DNA of 64,000 bases from a bacterium 1XD42-76 (lineage in GTDB: Bacteria > Bacillota > Clostridia > Lachnospirales > Lachnospiraceae), in assembly GCA_009917545.1 (NCBI GenBank), contig QZDW01000016.1:31586-95585 (forward strand), in the 5' to 3' direction. The translations under genes and the position numbers were made by a program. Each line of letters starts with the position of its first letter. Position 1 is the first letter of the stretch. Under the pieces are notes generated by a model. It saw only the letters and a list, made by a program, of their open reading frames with translations, did no database searches and was not told where the DNA came from. Below, piece by piece: positions 43,179-52,210 of the stretch.

Positions 43179-45224
43179 ATGAAAAAAACCTTGGTTGTGA
43201 TTTCGATGGAAAAGACGGCAATGGTGCAGCACATGGCTGATCTGAAGACCTTTTTTGGCGCACAGTTGGGCGTTGAGGGATATTATTATCACGGGAATAC
43301 GGCATTTCCCAGACAGATTCGGGGAGATCTGATCGTCCTCACTGCACAGGAGCTGACAGCTACGGTCTGGGACCGGGTCAATGTGGCAACGCCGATTCTC
43401 TATATGGAGCGGACCTTGTTCAAACACCAGGCTGCGCGGCTCAAGGAGAGGCTGACAGCGGAGCGTATGTTGTTTGTAGACTACCGGGAAGATACGGCAA
43501 TGCGGATGATTTCTTCCCTCACAGAGTTTGGCGTGCGCGGGATCCGTATGACGCCGGTCGGACAGGAAACATCCACGGCTTATCTGGAGGAGATGAAATG
43601 TGCCGGCGTAAAGACGGCAGTTACACCGGGGCTCGGTCATTTCTGCCCGTTGGAGATGGAGCACATCATCGACATCGGCTGGGCTCCGATTGATGCCAAG
43701 ACGCTTCTTGAGATTGCAGTCATTTTGAAGCTTTATGAGGAAAGTCTGGAAAAGAAGCTGTTCCGTTATATGAAAGAACTGATTACCTCTGAGCGAAATA
43801 TCATGTTTTTCATGAAGTCGATGATTCTGTCCAAGAATCAATGGCAGACCATCATGGAAAATATGGAGGACGGCGTGCTCATTACCGATAAAGCCGGTTA
43901 TGTCCAGAACTGGAACAGCAGCTTTCTGGGCCTTCTTAAACTCCGTCCGGGCAGCAGAATGACTGTCTGGGAGCTGGAAGAGCGGCTTCCTGATCCGCTT
44001 AAGGAGATCTTGAGATCACAGGAGCTTTTGCAGGATAAGCTCATCTTTATCCCCAAAATCCGACAAAGCCTGGTGGTGACGAAACAGAAAATCGCCATCT
44101 TCGAGGAGACGGAGGGATATATGCTGATCTGCAAGGGCCTTACGGGAGTGCAGCAGCATAATGCCCGGATCCGCAGGCAGATGCACCAGAATAATTACCA
44201 TGCCAGATATACGTTTGACGATATTCTTGGAAGCTCGGAAAAAATTGCGCAAAGCCGCAAGTCGGCGGCCCGCTTGGCGCGGACAGATGCCACGGTTCTG
44301 ATTACAGGGGAGAGCGGCACGGGAAAAGAACTGTTTGCGCAGTCTATCCATAATGCTTCAAAGCGGAGCGGGATGCCGTTTGTAGCGATTAACTGTGCGG
44401 CATTGTCCCCGTCTCTTTTAGAAAGTGAGTTGTTCGGATATGAGAGAGGTGCGTTCACGGACTCACGTCCGGAGGGCCATATCGGTGTATTTGAGATGGC
44501 GCATAAAGGGACTGTCTTTCTGGATGAGGTCGGCGAGCTTTCTATGAATGTTCAGGCAAAGCTTCTTCGTGTCCTGGAAGAACGGGAGATCCGCCGTGTA
44601 GGAGGCGAAGAGAATATCCCCATTGATGTGAGGGTGATCGCAGCAACCAATCAGGATCTGCAGGCATTAATCGAGGAAAAGCAGTTCCGGCAGGACTTAT
44701 ATTTCCGTCTCAACGTCCTGCCATTAAAGCTGATCCCGCTTAGGGAGCGCAGAGAGGATATTCTGATACTGGCCAGGCATTTTCTGGAGGAACTGAACGC
44801 CGGAGGACGGAAGATGACACCACGTCTGGAGGAAGCGATGTACCACTATCCGTGGAAGGGTAACGGCCGCGAGCTTTATAATTGTATGCAGTATATGGCC
44901 TGTCTGAGCGATGACGTGATGGATGTTGACTCGTTGCCGGATTATCTGCGGAATGGAAATACGATCGAGTTGCAAAAGGAGATCCTGCCATGCGGCGGGC
45001 TGTCCGCAGAAATCCTAGATATACTGGCAGGGGATCCGGTCGGTCGCGAGCTCTTGACAGAGCTTCTGAGAGAAAGGGGTTTTTCAGTCTCCGAATATGC
45101 AGTCAGGAAAGCTCTCGCAGAGATGAAGCGAAACGGCCTGATCGTATACGGGAGAGGGAGAACCGGCATCAGACTTACACCGGACAGGATGAAAAAACAT
45201 AAAATGGATGATAATCATCCATAA
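43179..45224 (+). CDS. sigma-54 interaction domain regulator with PAS domain
   Basis: 681 residues. A novel-looking N-terminal sensor of about 200 residues; a PAS domain at about 225-330 ([21 protein letters not shown]); an AAA+ sigma-54 activator domain (Walker A GESGTGKE at 377-384, Walker [12 protein letters not shown]). The loop that touches sigma-54, usually G-A-F-T-G-A, reads G-A-F-T-D-S (424-429). The C-terminus is a winged-helix-like DNA-binding region rather than a Fis-type helix. ATG 43179 follows GGAGTGGGG; a longer frame to 43095 runs into a repeat remnant. A -24/-12 promoter 168 bases downstream is the likely target. Confidence 0.9.
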   Translation: MKKTLVVISMEKTAMVQHMADLKTFFGAQLGVEGYYYHGNTAFPRQIRGDLIVLTAQELTATVWDRVNVATPILYMERTLFKHQAARLKERLTAERMLFVDYREDTAMRMISSLTEFGVRGIRMTPVGQETSTAYLEEMKCAGVKTAVTPGLGHFCPLEMEHIIDIGWAPIDAKTLLEIAVILKLYEESLEKKLFRYMKELITSERNIMFFMKSMILSKNQWQTIMENMEDGVLITDKAGYVQNWNSSFLGLLKLRPGSRMTVWELEERLPDPLKEILRSQELLQDKLIFIPKIRQSLVVTKQKIAIFEETEGYMLICKGLTGVQQHNARIRRQMHQNNYHARYTFDDILGSSEKIAQSRKSAARLARTDATVLITGESGTGKELFAQSIHNASKRSGMPFVAINCAALSPSLLESELFGYERGAFTDSRPEGHIGVFEMAHKGTVFLDEVGELSMNVQAKLLRVLEEREIRRVGGEENIPIDVRVIAATNQDLQALIEEKQFRQDLYFRLNVLPLKLIPLRERREDILILARHFLEELNAGGRKMTPRLEEAMYHYPWKGNGRELYNCMQYMACLSDDVMDVDSLPDYLRNGNTIELQKEILPCGGLSAEILDILAGDPVGRELLTELLRERGFSVSEYAVRKALAEMKRNGLIVYGRGRTGIRLTPDRMKKHKMDDNHP

Positions 45225-45269
45225 AACTGCTATAATTTGGATAAATAGTCCAAATTATAGCGGTTTTTT
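45224..45269 (+). terminator. intrinsic terminator after the sigma-54-type regulator
   Basis: AAACTGCTATAATTTGGA pairs with TCCAAATTATAGCGGTTT across TAAATAG, ending in TTTTTT, directly at the stop codon. Confidence 0.9.
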
Positions 45270-45391
45270 GATGGTTTCCAGGATAGAAAAGTCGAAAAAA
45301 GTCGGAAAAGACGAAAAAAATTCGCCGAAATATGCAGAAATATTTGAAAAAAATTCGAATGCTACACGATATCATGCATAACGATGCTGTT

Positions 45392-45407
45392 TGGCACATA
45401 AATTGCT
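45392..45407 (+). promoter_or_regulatory. sigma-54 (-24/-12) promoter
   Basis: TGGCAC, five bases (ATAAA), TTGCT: matches the consensus TGGCACRNNNNTTGCW with GG and GC ten bases apart. It lies 74 bases before the deacylase start and just after the sigma-54-type regulator gene. Upstream, ATCATGCATAACGATG contains partial dyads that might be the activator site. Confidence 0.85.
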
Positions 45408-45480
45408 TTATATAATCTTAGAAAGCCAATATTCAATGAGCAAGCTGGTTTTCAAAAATTTAAGAAGGGAAAGGGATTGT

Positions 45481-46479
45481 ATGAAGCAGCAGATTGTTTT
45501 AGACGAGATTGTGAACAAAAGAGGGAGACGGGTTGACGGATTCATTAACTACGGTCAGAAGCCGGACATGTCCCATTATCAGATTCCGGTCATCATTGTA
45601 GAGGGCGGGCATCCGGGAAAGACGCTGCTGATCGACGCTGCCATGCACGGAGATGAGACAGAAGGCTCAGAGGCCATTATTAAGCTGGCTGCAGAGCTGG
45701 AGAATATGGAGTTTAACGGCACGTTTGTAGGTGTCCCGGCTTTAAACATGGAGGCTTTTGCCTGCATCAGCAGGGCAACGCTCACAGACGGCTTCAATTT
45801 AAACCGCATTTTCCCGGGGACAAAGGACAAATATATTACGCATTATCTGGCAGCGGAATATATGGAACGCGTTGTCAGCCATGTGGATGCTGTCATTAAC
45901 ATGCACGGCGGCGGAGATGTCCTGCATCTGGAGCCATTAGCGGCCTATGTACCCTCTGAGGGAGAGGACGATGAGGTGAGCCGGCTTTCCCAGGGTATGG
46001 CAGAGGCATTTAACGTAAAATACCTCTGGTGTCAGCAGAATCTTCCTTTTGACGGGATTACTTCTCTGGAATACAAAAAGGCGTTCGGGATTCCGACGAT
46101 CATCCCCGAGGTTGGTTCTCAGTGCAGCCGTTTCGTGAACCGTGAGCGCGATGTGGATATCTGCTACCGCGGAATGAAAAATGTTATGGCGTATTTCGGG
46201 ATGATTCCGCCGACAGGCGATAAGCCGGTCGAGCATAAGATACATATTGAGTTAAACTATCTGCATGCGCGCAACGGCGGAATCCAGAAACTTTGCAAGC
46301 GGGAAAACGAGATTGTGGAAGAGGGCGAGACACTTGGCGTCATTCATGATATGTTCGGAAATCAGGTCGAGGAGCTTAAGGCGCCGTTCCCCGGCGTTGT
46401 AATTGGCTACTGGAGTGTTCCGGTCATCCGTCCCGGCGACTGGTGGTCCCTGTACGGAAGGATTTTAAAGAAAGAATAA
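45481..46479 (+). CDS. M14 / succinylglutamate desuccinylase-aspartoacylase family deacylase
   Basis: 332 residues. Zinc site: His56 and Glu59 in AAMHGDETEG and His142 in INMHGG; the C-terminal beta domain (VEEGETLGVIHDMFG, then a P-G-V-V-I-G-Y segment) is typical. Members remove acyl groups from N-acyl amino acids. ATG 45481 has GAAGGGAAAGGG upstream. First gene behind the sigma-54 promoter; its product and the M20 hydrolase three genes on suggest uptake and cleavage of an acylated amino acid or peptide. Confidence 0.88.
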   Translation: MKQQIVLDEIVNKRGRRVDGFINYGQKPDMSHYQIPVIIVEGGHPGKTLLIDAAMHGDETEGSEAIIKLAAELENMEFNGTFVGVPALNMEAFACISRATLTDGFNLNRIFPGTKDKYITHYLAAEYMERVVSHVDAVINMHGGGDVLHLEPLAAYVPSEGEDDEVSRLSQGMAEAFNVKYLWCQQNLPFDGITSLEYKKAFGIPTIIPEVGSQCSRFVNRERDVDICYRGMKNVMAYFGMIPPTGDKPVEHKIHIELNYLHARNGGIQKLCKRENEIVEEGETLGVIHDMFGNQVEELKAPFPGVVIGYWSVPVIRPGDWWSLYGRILKKE

Positions 46480-46514
46480 CGTATCAATGATCGTTTGGAA
46501 ATGACGCAGAACAA

Positions 46515-46725
46515 TTACTATGAAAGTCCATCGCCGCAGGCGATCTGAGTTCAGGTATGCCAAATGCGCCTGAAACGCTTTTATTCGTATTGATGCGCTT
46601 ATCTTGTGGCGCATGAAGGTTTACCGCGAAAGCCCGCCGCTCAGGCGGCATACATTCAGGTATACCCAATGCGCCTGAAACGCTTTTACTCGTGTTAATG
46701 CGCTGTCTTGTGGCGCATGAAGGTT
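46515..46725 (+). repeat. two tandem copies of the ~107-bp repeat
   Basis: Units 46515-46620 and 46621-46725, both in the plus orientation, each with a GCCGC hairpin, TTCAGGTAT, AATGCGCCTGAAACGCTTTTA and TGTGGCGCATGAAGGTTTA. They are diverged from the 8443 array in the middle part. They lie inside an apparent operon, between the M14 deacylase and the DUF5058 gene. Confidence 0.8.
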
Positions 46726-46744
46726 TAGAAAGGCAGGTTCGAGT

Positions 46745-47440
46745 ATGGATTATTCAACAATAGCAAATAGTGTGCTGATGTGGTTTGCCTGTGGGTGCGG
46801 AGTCGCGCTGGTGCTGTTTCAGGCTGCAGTCATGACGAGCAAGTCCCTGAAGGCAGGAAAGAAGCTGGGTATCACGGACGAACAGATTAAGGTAGCCGTA
46901 AAAAGCTCGGCTGTTGGCTCGATTGGCCCATCCCTCGCAATTTTGGCCGGCATGGTATCTCTGCTAGTGGCAATGGGAGGACCGATTTCATGGTTTCGTC
47001 TCTCCTATATCGGGGCCGTCGCCTATGAGCTGATGGCAGCCGGATTCGGAGCGGAAGTAATGGGAGTGACATTAGGAGGAGCTGATTTTTCAGCCACGGC
47101 ATTTGCCTGCGGCGTATGGGTGATGACACTGGGTTCGATTGGCTGGGTATTGTTTACAGCGCTGGCGACGCCGAAGCTTGATAAATTCCGTACAGTTCTT
47201 GCGGGCGGCCGCAAGGAGCTGGTTCCGATGGTATCTGTGGCAGCGATGTGCGGAGCGTTTTCCTATCTTTCGATTGACCGTGTCGTGCGTTTTGACTCTC
47301 AGACGATTGCGGCAGTCGCAGGCTTCGCTATTATGGCTCTGTTTACCAAGTATAATCAAAAGGCTGACAAAAAGTGGATTCGGGAATGGTCCTTCTGTAT
47401 CTCCATGTTTGCCGGTATGGCAATTTCCGTTCTGGTATAG
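46745..47440 (+). CDS. DUF5058 family membrane protein
   Basis: 231 residues, about six to seven hydrophobic segments, beginning MDYSTIANSVLMWFACGCGV, as in the DUF5058 family of Firmicutes. Function is unknown. It is followed after 37 bases by another membrane protein and then by an M20 hydrolase; the two membrane proteins probably form one transporter for the hydrolase substrate (inference). Confidence 0.8.
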   Translation: MDYSTIANSVLMWFACGCGVALVLFQAAVMTSKSLKAGKKLGITDEQIKVAVKSSAVGSIGPSLAILAGMVSLLVAMGGPISWFRLSYIGAVAYELMAAGFGAEVMGVTLGGADFSATAFACGVWVMTLGSIGWVLFTALATPKLDKFRTVLAGGRKELVPMVSVAAMCGAFSYLSIDRVVRFDSQTIAAVAGFAIMALFTKYNQKADKKWIREWSFCISMFAGMAISVLV

Positions 47441-47477
47441 GATTCTGTCATAGTTTATTTAAGGAGGAAAGAAAGAT

Positions 47478-48191
47478 ATGAATAACGAACAAGTGAACAG
47501 CTCAACCTATGAGACTGAATATATCCCGTCGATTATCCGTTTTGGCCGGGTGACGAATCTTCTGGGCGTTGTGCTGGCATTTCTTCCCGCGCTTGTACTG
47601 ACATTTGTCTACAAGCTGCATCCGCCGATCGGAGCCGTAATCGCCGGCTTTATCATGCAGGCGTCTGTTTCCGGCGTGTTCTGGTTCGTAGAGCCGATCT
47701 CATATTCTCCGGTTTTGGGAATTGCAGGAACGTACATGTCATTCCTCTCCGGAAACATCGGCAATCTGAGGCTTCCGGCGTCTGTGGCAGCGTTACAGGC
47801 AGCGAAGGAGGAGGCGGGGACAGAGCGTGGCTCCATCATCGCTACCATCGGAATCGCTGTTTCCATCATCGTGAATGTACTGATGCTGACAGCAGGAGTT
47901 ATCTTGGGTTCCTCGATTCTTGGTGCTCTGCCGCCTTCCGTTGTGGCAGCTTTGAATAACATTCTTCCGGCACTCTTCGGTGCTATGCTGGCACAGCAGT
48001 TTGTGCCTAATCCGAAGATCGGGTCAGTGGCTGTGGCACTGGCGGGCATCATGTTTGCGCTGATGAAAACAGGTTGTCTGGCATTTCTTCCGGGGACACC
48101 GTCGTATGCGGTCGTTATCGTTTCCGTATTCGGAACCATTCTGATCGGAAGGAAAATTATGATGGCAGATCTGGCGAAAAAGGCAGATTAG
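47478..48191 (+). CDS. polytopic membrane protein paired with the DUF5058 protein
   Basis: 237 residues with about six membrane segments (for example FLPALVLTFVYKLHPPIGAV and IGIAVSIIVNVLMLTAGVIL). AAGGAGG lies ten bases upstream of the ATG. I do not recognise a characterised family. Its tight coupling to the DUF5058 gene upstream and the M20 hydrolase nine bases downstream suggests a two-component transporter. Confidence 0.75.
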   Translation: MNNEQVNSSTYETEYIPSIIRFGRVTNLLGVVLAFLPALVLTFVYKLHPPIGAVIAGFIMQASVSGVFWFVEPISYSPVLGIAGTYMSFLSGNIGNLRLPASVAALQAAKEEAGTERGSIIATIGIAVSIIVNVLMLTAGVILGSSILGALPPSVVAALNNILPALFGAMLAQQFVPNPKIGSVAVALAGIMFALMKTGCLAFLPGTPSYAVVIVSVFGTILIGRKIMMADLAKKAD

Positions 48192-48200
48192 GAGGAAATG

Positions 48201-49583
48201 ATGGATAAGAAAACGATCTTTTCGTTGATAGACGAAAATGAAAGCGGCCTGAAGGAAATGGCATTCGATCTCTGGGCACATCCGGAGATTTCCCATGAGG
48301 AATACAGAAGCAGCAAACTGCAAAAAGATTATCTTGCGGCGCGTGGCTTTACCATCCGTGAGGTTTTGAACAATCCGACCTCATTTATCGCAGAATTCGG
48401 CTCCGGCCGTCCGATTCTTGGAATCACGGGAGAGTATGACGCGCTCCCGAAGCTGTCCCAGAAGGTTTCGTCGTGTCAGGAGCCTCTCACCTCTCCTGAC
48501 GATGCCGGCCACGGCTGCGGCCATAACCTTTTGGGGACAGGAGGAGTCGGAGCTGTGTGTGCCGTCAAAGAATGTATGGAAAAGGAAGGGCTCGCCGGTA
48601 CGCTCCGTTATTATGGATGTGCGGCTGAGGAAACTCTGGCCGGCAAGCCGCTTATGGCAAAGGAAGGCGTTTTTGATGATCTGGACGCCTGCATAAGCTG
48701 GCATCCGTCTTTCTTAAACGTGCTCTGGGGCTGTGATTTCATGGCTATGAATTCCATGAAATTCCGCTTTAAAGGAACCCCATCCCATGCAGCGGCCGCA
48801 CCGGAAGCCGGACGGAGTGCTCTGGATGCAGTGGAGCTTATGAATGTAGGCGCCAATTATCTGCGTGAGCATGTGGTAGATGCCGTAAGAATCCATTATG
48901 CGATTACAAATGGCGGCGGGCTCCCGAACACGGTGCCTGCGGACGCTGAAGTCTGGTACTATATCCGTGCACCCAAGAGGCAGGATGTGCGTGATACGGC
49001 GGCCAGGCTCATCAAGGTGGCAAAGGGCGCAGCTCTCATGACAGAGACGGATATGTCCTATGAACTGCTGGCAGGCTGTTATAATGTGCTGCCCAACCGC
49101 GCAATCGGGAATGCCATGTATGAAAATATGTGTGCAGCCGGTTCCCCGGGCTTTGGGGAGGAAGAATTCTCGTTTGCCGCTGAGTTTGCGGCGAAACTGA
49201 GTCCGGAAGCCAAGCGGAGCGTCATGGAGACATATTTTGCCCCGCCGGAGGCCGCAAAGATGATTCTATGCAATGAAGTGCTTAAAAATTTTGATGACGG
49301 GAAACTGATGTGCGGTTCAACCGATGTGGGCGATGTCAGTTATATCGCACCGTTTGCACAGATGACTGCAGCCTGCTGGCCGGTCGGTATCGCCTCCCAT
49401 ACCTGGATGGCGAGTGCATGTACGGGTTCTTCTATCGGGGTAAAGGCGATGTTATTTGCCGCAAAGTCGATGGCTGCAACCGTGTATGATCTCTTTACAA
49501 AGCCGGAGCTTTTGGCGGAAGCCAGAGCGGAGTTTGAACAGGCAACGGGAGGAGAGGCGTATTGTTCGCCGTTTGATGAGTAA
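48201..49583 (+). CDS. M20 family amidohydrolase
   Basis: 460 residues, M20D type: GITGEYDALPKLSQ, GHGCGHNLLGTGGVGAV, CAAEETLAGKP and SHAAAAPEAGRSALDAVEL show the metal-binding and dimerisation regions. It is clearly paralogous to the enzyme at 28932. ATG 48201 is chosen over the adjacent ATG 48198 because it lies five bases after AGGAGG. Last gene of the sigma-54-dependent cluster. Confidence 0.88.
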   Translation: MDKKTIFSLIDENESGLKEMAFDLWAHPEISHEEYRSSKLQKDYLAARGFTIREVLNNPTSFIAEFGSGRPILGITGEYDALPKLSQKVSSCQEPLTSPDDAGHGCGHNLLGTGGVGAVCAVKECMEKEGLAGTLRYYGCAAEETLAGKPLMAKEGVFDDLDACISWHPSFLNVLWGCDFMAMNSMKFRFKGTPSHAAAAPEAGRSALDAVELMNVGANYLREHVVDAVRIHYAITNGGGLPNTVPADAEVWYYIRAPKRQDVRDTAARLIKVAKGAALMTETDMSYELLAGCYNVLPNRAIGNAMYENMCAAGSPGFGEEEFSFAAEFAAKLSPEAKRSVMETYFAPPEAAKMILCNEVLKNFDDGKLMCGSTDVGDVSYIAPFAQMTAACWPVGIASHTWMASACTGSSIGVKAMLFAAKSMAATVYDLFTKPELLAEARAEFEQATGGEAYCSPFDE

Positions 49584-49687
49584 CGAAAAATTCTGGAGAT
49601 GCTTTGGCAATGCAAGGAAGAGATAAGAGACGGAAGGACTGTCTGATGGATAGAGTGAACGGGCAGTTTTAGGAGGAGAGTATTGTG

Positions 49688-49724
49688 GCGCGCTGCCTGA
49701 TGCAGGGGTGGCGCGCTTATTTTG
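49688..49724 (+). terminator. nested GC hairpin with T-rich tail
   Basis: GCGCGC at both ends encloses CTGC-CTGAT-GCAG and is followed by TTATTTTG. Likely end of the 45.4-49.6 kb transcript. Confidence 0.6.
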
Positions 49725-49857
49725 TAATGCGGGATGTCTGTATCAGGCAGAGGGTTTGCTGTTATGGTGCACTCGCCGCGTATGATTGTGGATACAGGGG
49801 ATTTTGGCAGTTTTGCTTTGTATTGTAACCAAGACAGAATTGGGAGGAGAGACGGGA

Positions 49858-50985
49858 ATGAAGCAGATTATTTTTCGGCCGGAGATTGAGCGGTTTGACA
49901 CTTGCAGGGAGTTTGTCAGGGAATTTTGTCTGGATGAACAGGATCTGATTTTGACGAATGAGTTTATTTACAGGCCTTATTTTGGGGAGCTGAGCATTAA
50001 GGCGACTGTGGTGTTTCAGGAGCAGTATGGGGCCGGGGAGCCGAGTGATGAGATGGTGGAGTCGATCCTCCGTGATGCGGACCTGTCCTGTTTCAGGCGG
50101 GTAATCGGCATCGGCGGCGGGACAGTCATGGATATTGCCAAGGTATTGGCAGTGGCCGGGGAGGCAAAGCTTGACCCTCTTTATGAGCAGGCGCCGAATT
50201 TTACCCGCCTTCGGGAGCTTGTTCTGATTCCCACGACCTGCGGGACGGGAAGCGAGGTCACAAACATCGCCGTATTTGCCCGTACCCGTCTGGGGGTAAA
50301 GATGGGGCTGGTGTCCGACAGCATGTACGCATCGTCCGCAGTGATGATTCCCGAATTGCTGAGCGGCCTTCCGTTTTCGGTGTTTGCATCGGCTTCCATT
50401 GATGCGCTGGTACATGCCGTGGAATCCATTCTTTCGCCGAAGGCGACTTCGTATACGAAGCTGTTCGGCTATGAGGCGGTCAAAATGATTTTAAAGGGGT
50501 ACCAGAGAATCGCCGCAGAGGGGAAGGACGCGAGAAAAGAACTGTTTGGGGATTTCCTGACAGCAGCCAACTATGCAGGCCTGTCATTTGGGACGGCAGG
50601 CTGTGCCGCCGTACATGCTTTGAGCTATCCGCTCGGAAGTATGTACCATGTGCCGCATGGGGAGAGCAATTATGCTATTTTTATGGGAGTCATGCGGGCT
50701 TATCTGGAACTGGGAGAGGAAGGGGAGCTTCACAGGCTGGGGATATTTATGGCCGATGTGCTTGGCTGCCCGGAAAGCGATGTCTGGAACCACCTGGAGG
50801 CACTCCTGGAGCAGATCCTGCCGCTTAAGCCTCTCTGTGATTATGGAGTTACCGAGGAGGATCTTTCCCGTTTTACAGAAAGTGTCATGACAACACAGGG
50901 CAGGCTGATGGCGAATAATTTCACAGGCCTGAATGGGGAATGCGTCTTGGGAATCTACAGGGGGCTATGGAAGCGGGAGCCATAG
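49858..50985 (+). CDS. 4hbD: 4-hydroxybutyrate dehydrogenase (iron-containing)
   Basis: 375-residue group III iron-dependent alcohol dehydrogenase interconverting succinate semialdehyde and 4-hydroxybutyrate. It follows the clostridial 4HbD pattern closely: DLILTNEFIY, FQEQYGAGEPSDEM, GGGTVMDIAKVLA, PTTCGTGSEVTN, and iron ligands in ASIDALVHAVES and VHALSYPLGSMYHVPHGE. ATG 49858 lies ten bases after GGGAGGA. No succinate-semialdehyde or CoA-transferase genes accompany it in the window, so the pathway context is missing. Confidence 0.88.
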   Translation: MKQIIFRPEIERFDTCREFVREFCLDEQDLILTNEFIYRPYFGELSIKATVVFQEQYGAGEPSDEMVESILRDADLSCFRRVIGIGGGTVMDIAKVLAVAGEAKLDPLYEQAPNFTRLRELVLIPTTCGTGSEVTNIAVFARTRLGVKMGLVSDSMYASSAVMIPELLSGLPFSVFASASIDALVHAVESILSPKATSYTKLFGYEAVKMILKGYQRIAAEGKDARKELFGDFLTAANYAGLSFGTAGCAAVHALSYPLGSMYHVPHGESNYAIFMGVMRAYLELGEEGELHRLGIFMADVLGCPESDVWNHLEALLEQILPLKPLCDYGVTEEDLSRFTESVMTTQGRLMANNFTGLNGECVLGIYRGLWKREP

Positions 50986-51311
50986 ATTCACAGACATGGG
51001 AGCCTTTGCCGTTTTCCGGCTTGATTTTTTGAAGGATCGTGCGTATAATAGAGAGAAAACAAAAGTTTCTTCATGCTCTCAAAAGGGTTTATCACCATGT
51101 ATGAAAATATTTCAGGTGCCTTTGGAATGTCCGCAGGGCTTTCGCTGATTTTTGCAGTAACAGGCGGAAAGAACGGTACAATCAATGAACACTTCCTTAC
51201 CCTGGATGCCGGATATCGTGACAATGGCCGGGTTCGCTGACCGGTTTTGACAGCAAAGTACAGGCATGGCATAAAGCTGTGCCTGAAATTTATTATGGGA
51301 GGAGAATACGT
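50986..51311. other. gene-poor gap with possible coding remnant
   Basis: A frame at about 51060-51239 reads FITMYENISGAFGMSAGLSL then a hydrophobic stretch, but has no start context and stops early. It may be a decayed membrane-protein fragment. A TTGACA at 51247 could be a -35 box for the cupin gene; the -10 match is weak. Confidence 0.3.
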
Positions 51312-51641
51312 ATGATTATTGACTTTGGAAAGATGGAAGAGACAAGGCTGCCCGAATTTAAAGGTGGTAAAGGCGATATGATTGCCAAAATGCACACGGA
51401 TGAGCTGGGGAAAATCCTGTATGGCAGACTGGAACCAGGCTCTTCCATCGGATTCCACAAGCACGAGACAAACAGTGAGATCATCTATATTGTGAGCGGC
51501 AGAGCAGAATTCCTGTATGACGAAGGAACGGAGGAAGTCGCCGCAGGCGGATGCCATTACTGCCCAAAGGGCCACAGCCATTCGATGATGAACCACAGCG
51601 ATGAAGAGCTGGTATTTTTCGCGGTGGTGCCGGAGCAGTAG
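51312..51641 (+). CDS. cupin domain protein
   Basis: 109-residue single-domain cupin. Metal ligands are visible in G-F-H-K-H-E-T-N-S-E (H, H, E) and in P-K-G-H-S-H. Small cupins may be isomerases, dioxygenases or ligand sensors; nothing here decides. ATG 51312 follows GGGAGGAG. ybaK starts three bases after its stop. Confidence 0.88.
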   Translation: MIIDFGKMEETRLPEFKGGKGDMIAKMHTDELGKILYGRLEPGSSIGFHKHETNSEIIYIVSGRAEFLYDEGTEEVAAGGCHYCPKGHSHSMMNHSDEELVFFAVVPEQ

Positions 51642-51644
51642 AGC

Positions 51645-52133
51645 GTGAAACATCAAGATAAAACGAATGTGATGCGGATCCTTGACGGGAAAAAGATATC
51701 GTATACCAGCCATACATATGAGCCCGATGCGACAAAGAGCGGTGAAGAGATTGCTGCTCTTTTAGGCGAGGATGCGGAGCGGGTATTCAAAACATTAGTG
51801 ACCCAGGGGAAATCAGGACAGTATTATGTCTTTGTGATTCCGGTGAAGGAAGAGCTGGATCTCAAAAAAGCAGCGAAAGCAGCAGGAGAAAAGGCAGTCG
51901 GTATGATCCGGCAGAAAGAACTGCTGCCTCTGACCGGCTATGTCCACGGAGGCTGTTCGCCGGTCGGTATGAAAAAGCTGTTTCCGACCTGGATTCACGA
52001 GACGGCAGAGCAGTATGAGAGCATATTTGTCAGTGCAGGCAGAGTGGGATACCAGATTGAACTGCGGCCGGGCGACTTGGTAAACATCGCAAAGTGCCAG
52101 AACGCTGACCTGATCTGCTGTCAACCAGTATAG
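51645..52133 (+). CDS. ybaK: Cys-tRNA(Pro)/Cys-tRNA(Cys) deacylase YbaK
   Basis: 162 residues of the YbaK/EbsC editing family, which hydrolyses Cys-tRNA(Pro) formed by mischarging. Typical segments: YEPDATKSGEEIAALLGED, VFKTLVTQG, AVGMIRQKELLPLTGYVHGG with the catalytic Lys in the family's K-T-L-V. GTG start at 51645, coupled to the cupin gene. A long bidirectional terminator follows. Confidence 0.93.
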   Translation: MKHQDKTNVMRILDGKKISYTSHTYEPDATKSGEEIAALLGEDAERVFKTLVTQGKSGQYYVFVIPVKEELDLKKAAKAAGEKAVGMIRQKELLPLTGYVHGGCSPVGMKKLFPTWIHETAEQYESIFVSAGRVGYQIELRPGDLVNIAKCQNADLICCQPV

Positions 52134-52145
52134 AAACGGATTGGA

Positions 52146-52203
52146 AAACCGGCATGAATTTTGGTTGCCAGGCAGGCCTGACGCTCAAAATTCATGCCGG
52201 TTT
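52146..52203. terminator. bidirectional terminator between ybaK and the SIMPL gene
   Basis: AAACCGGCATGAATTTT pairs with AAAATTCATGCCGGTTT around a GCAGG-containing loop. It lies between convergent genes, and A/T runs flank both sides. Confidence 0.9.
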
Positions 52204-52210
52204 CCTGATT

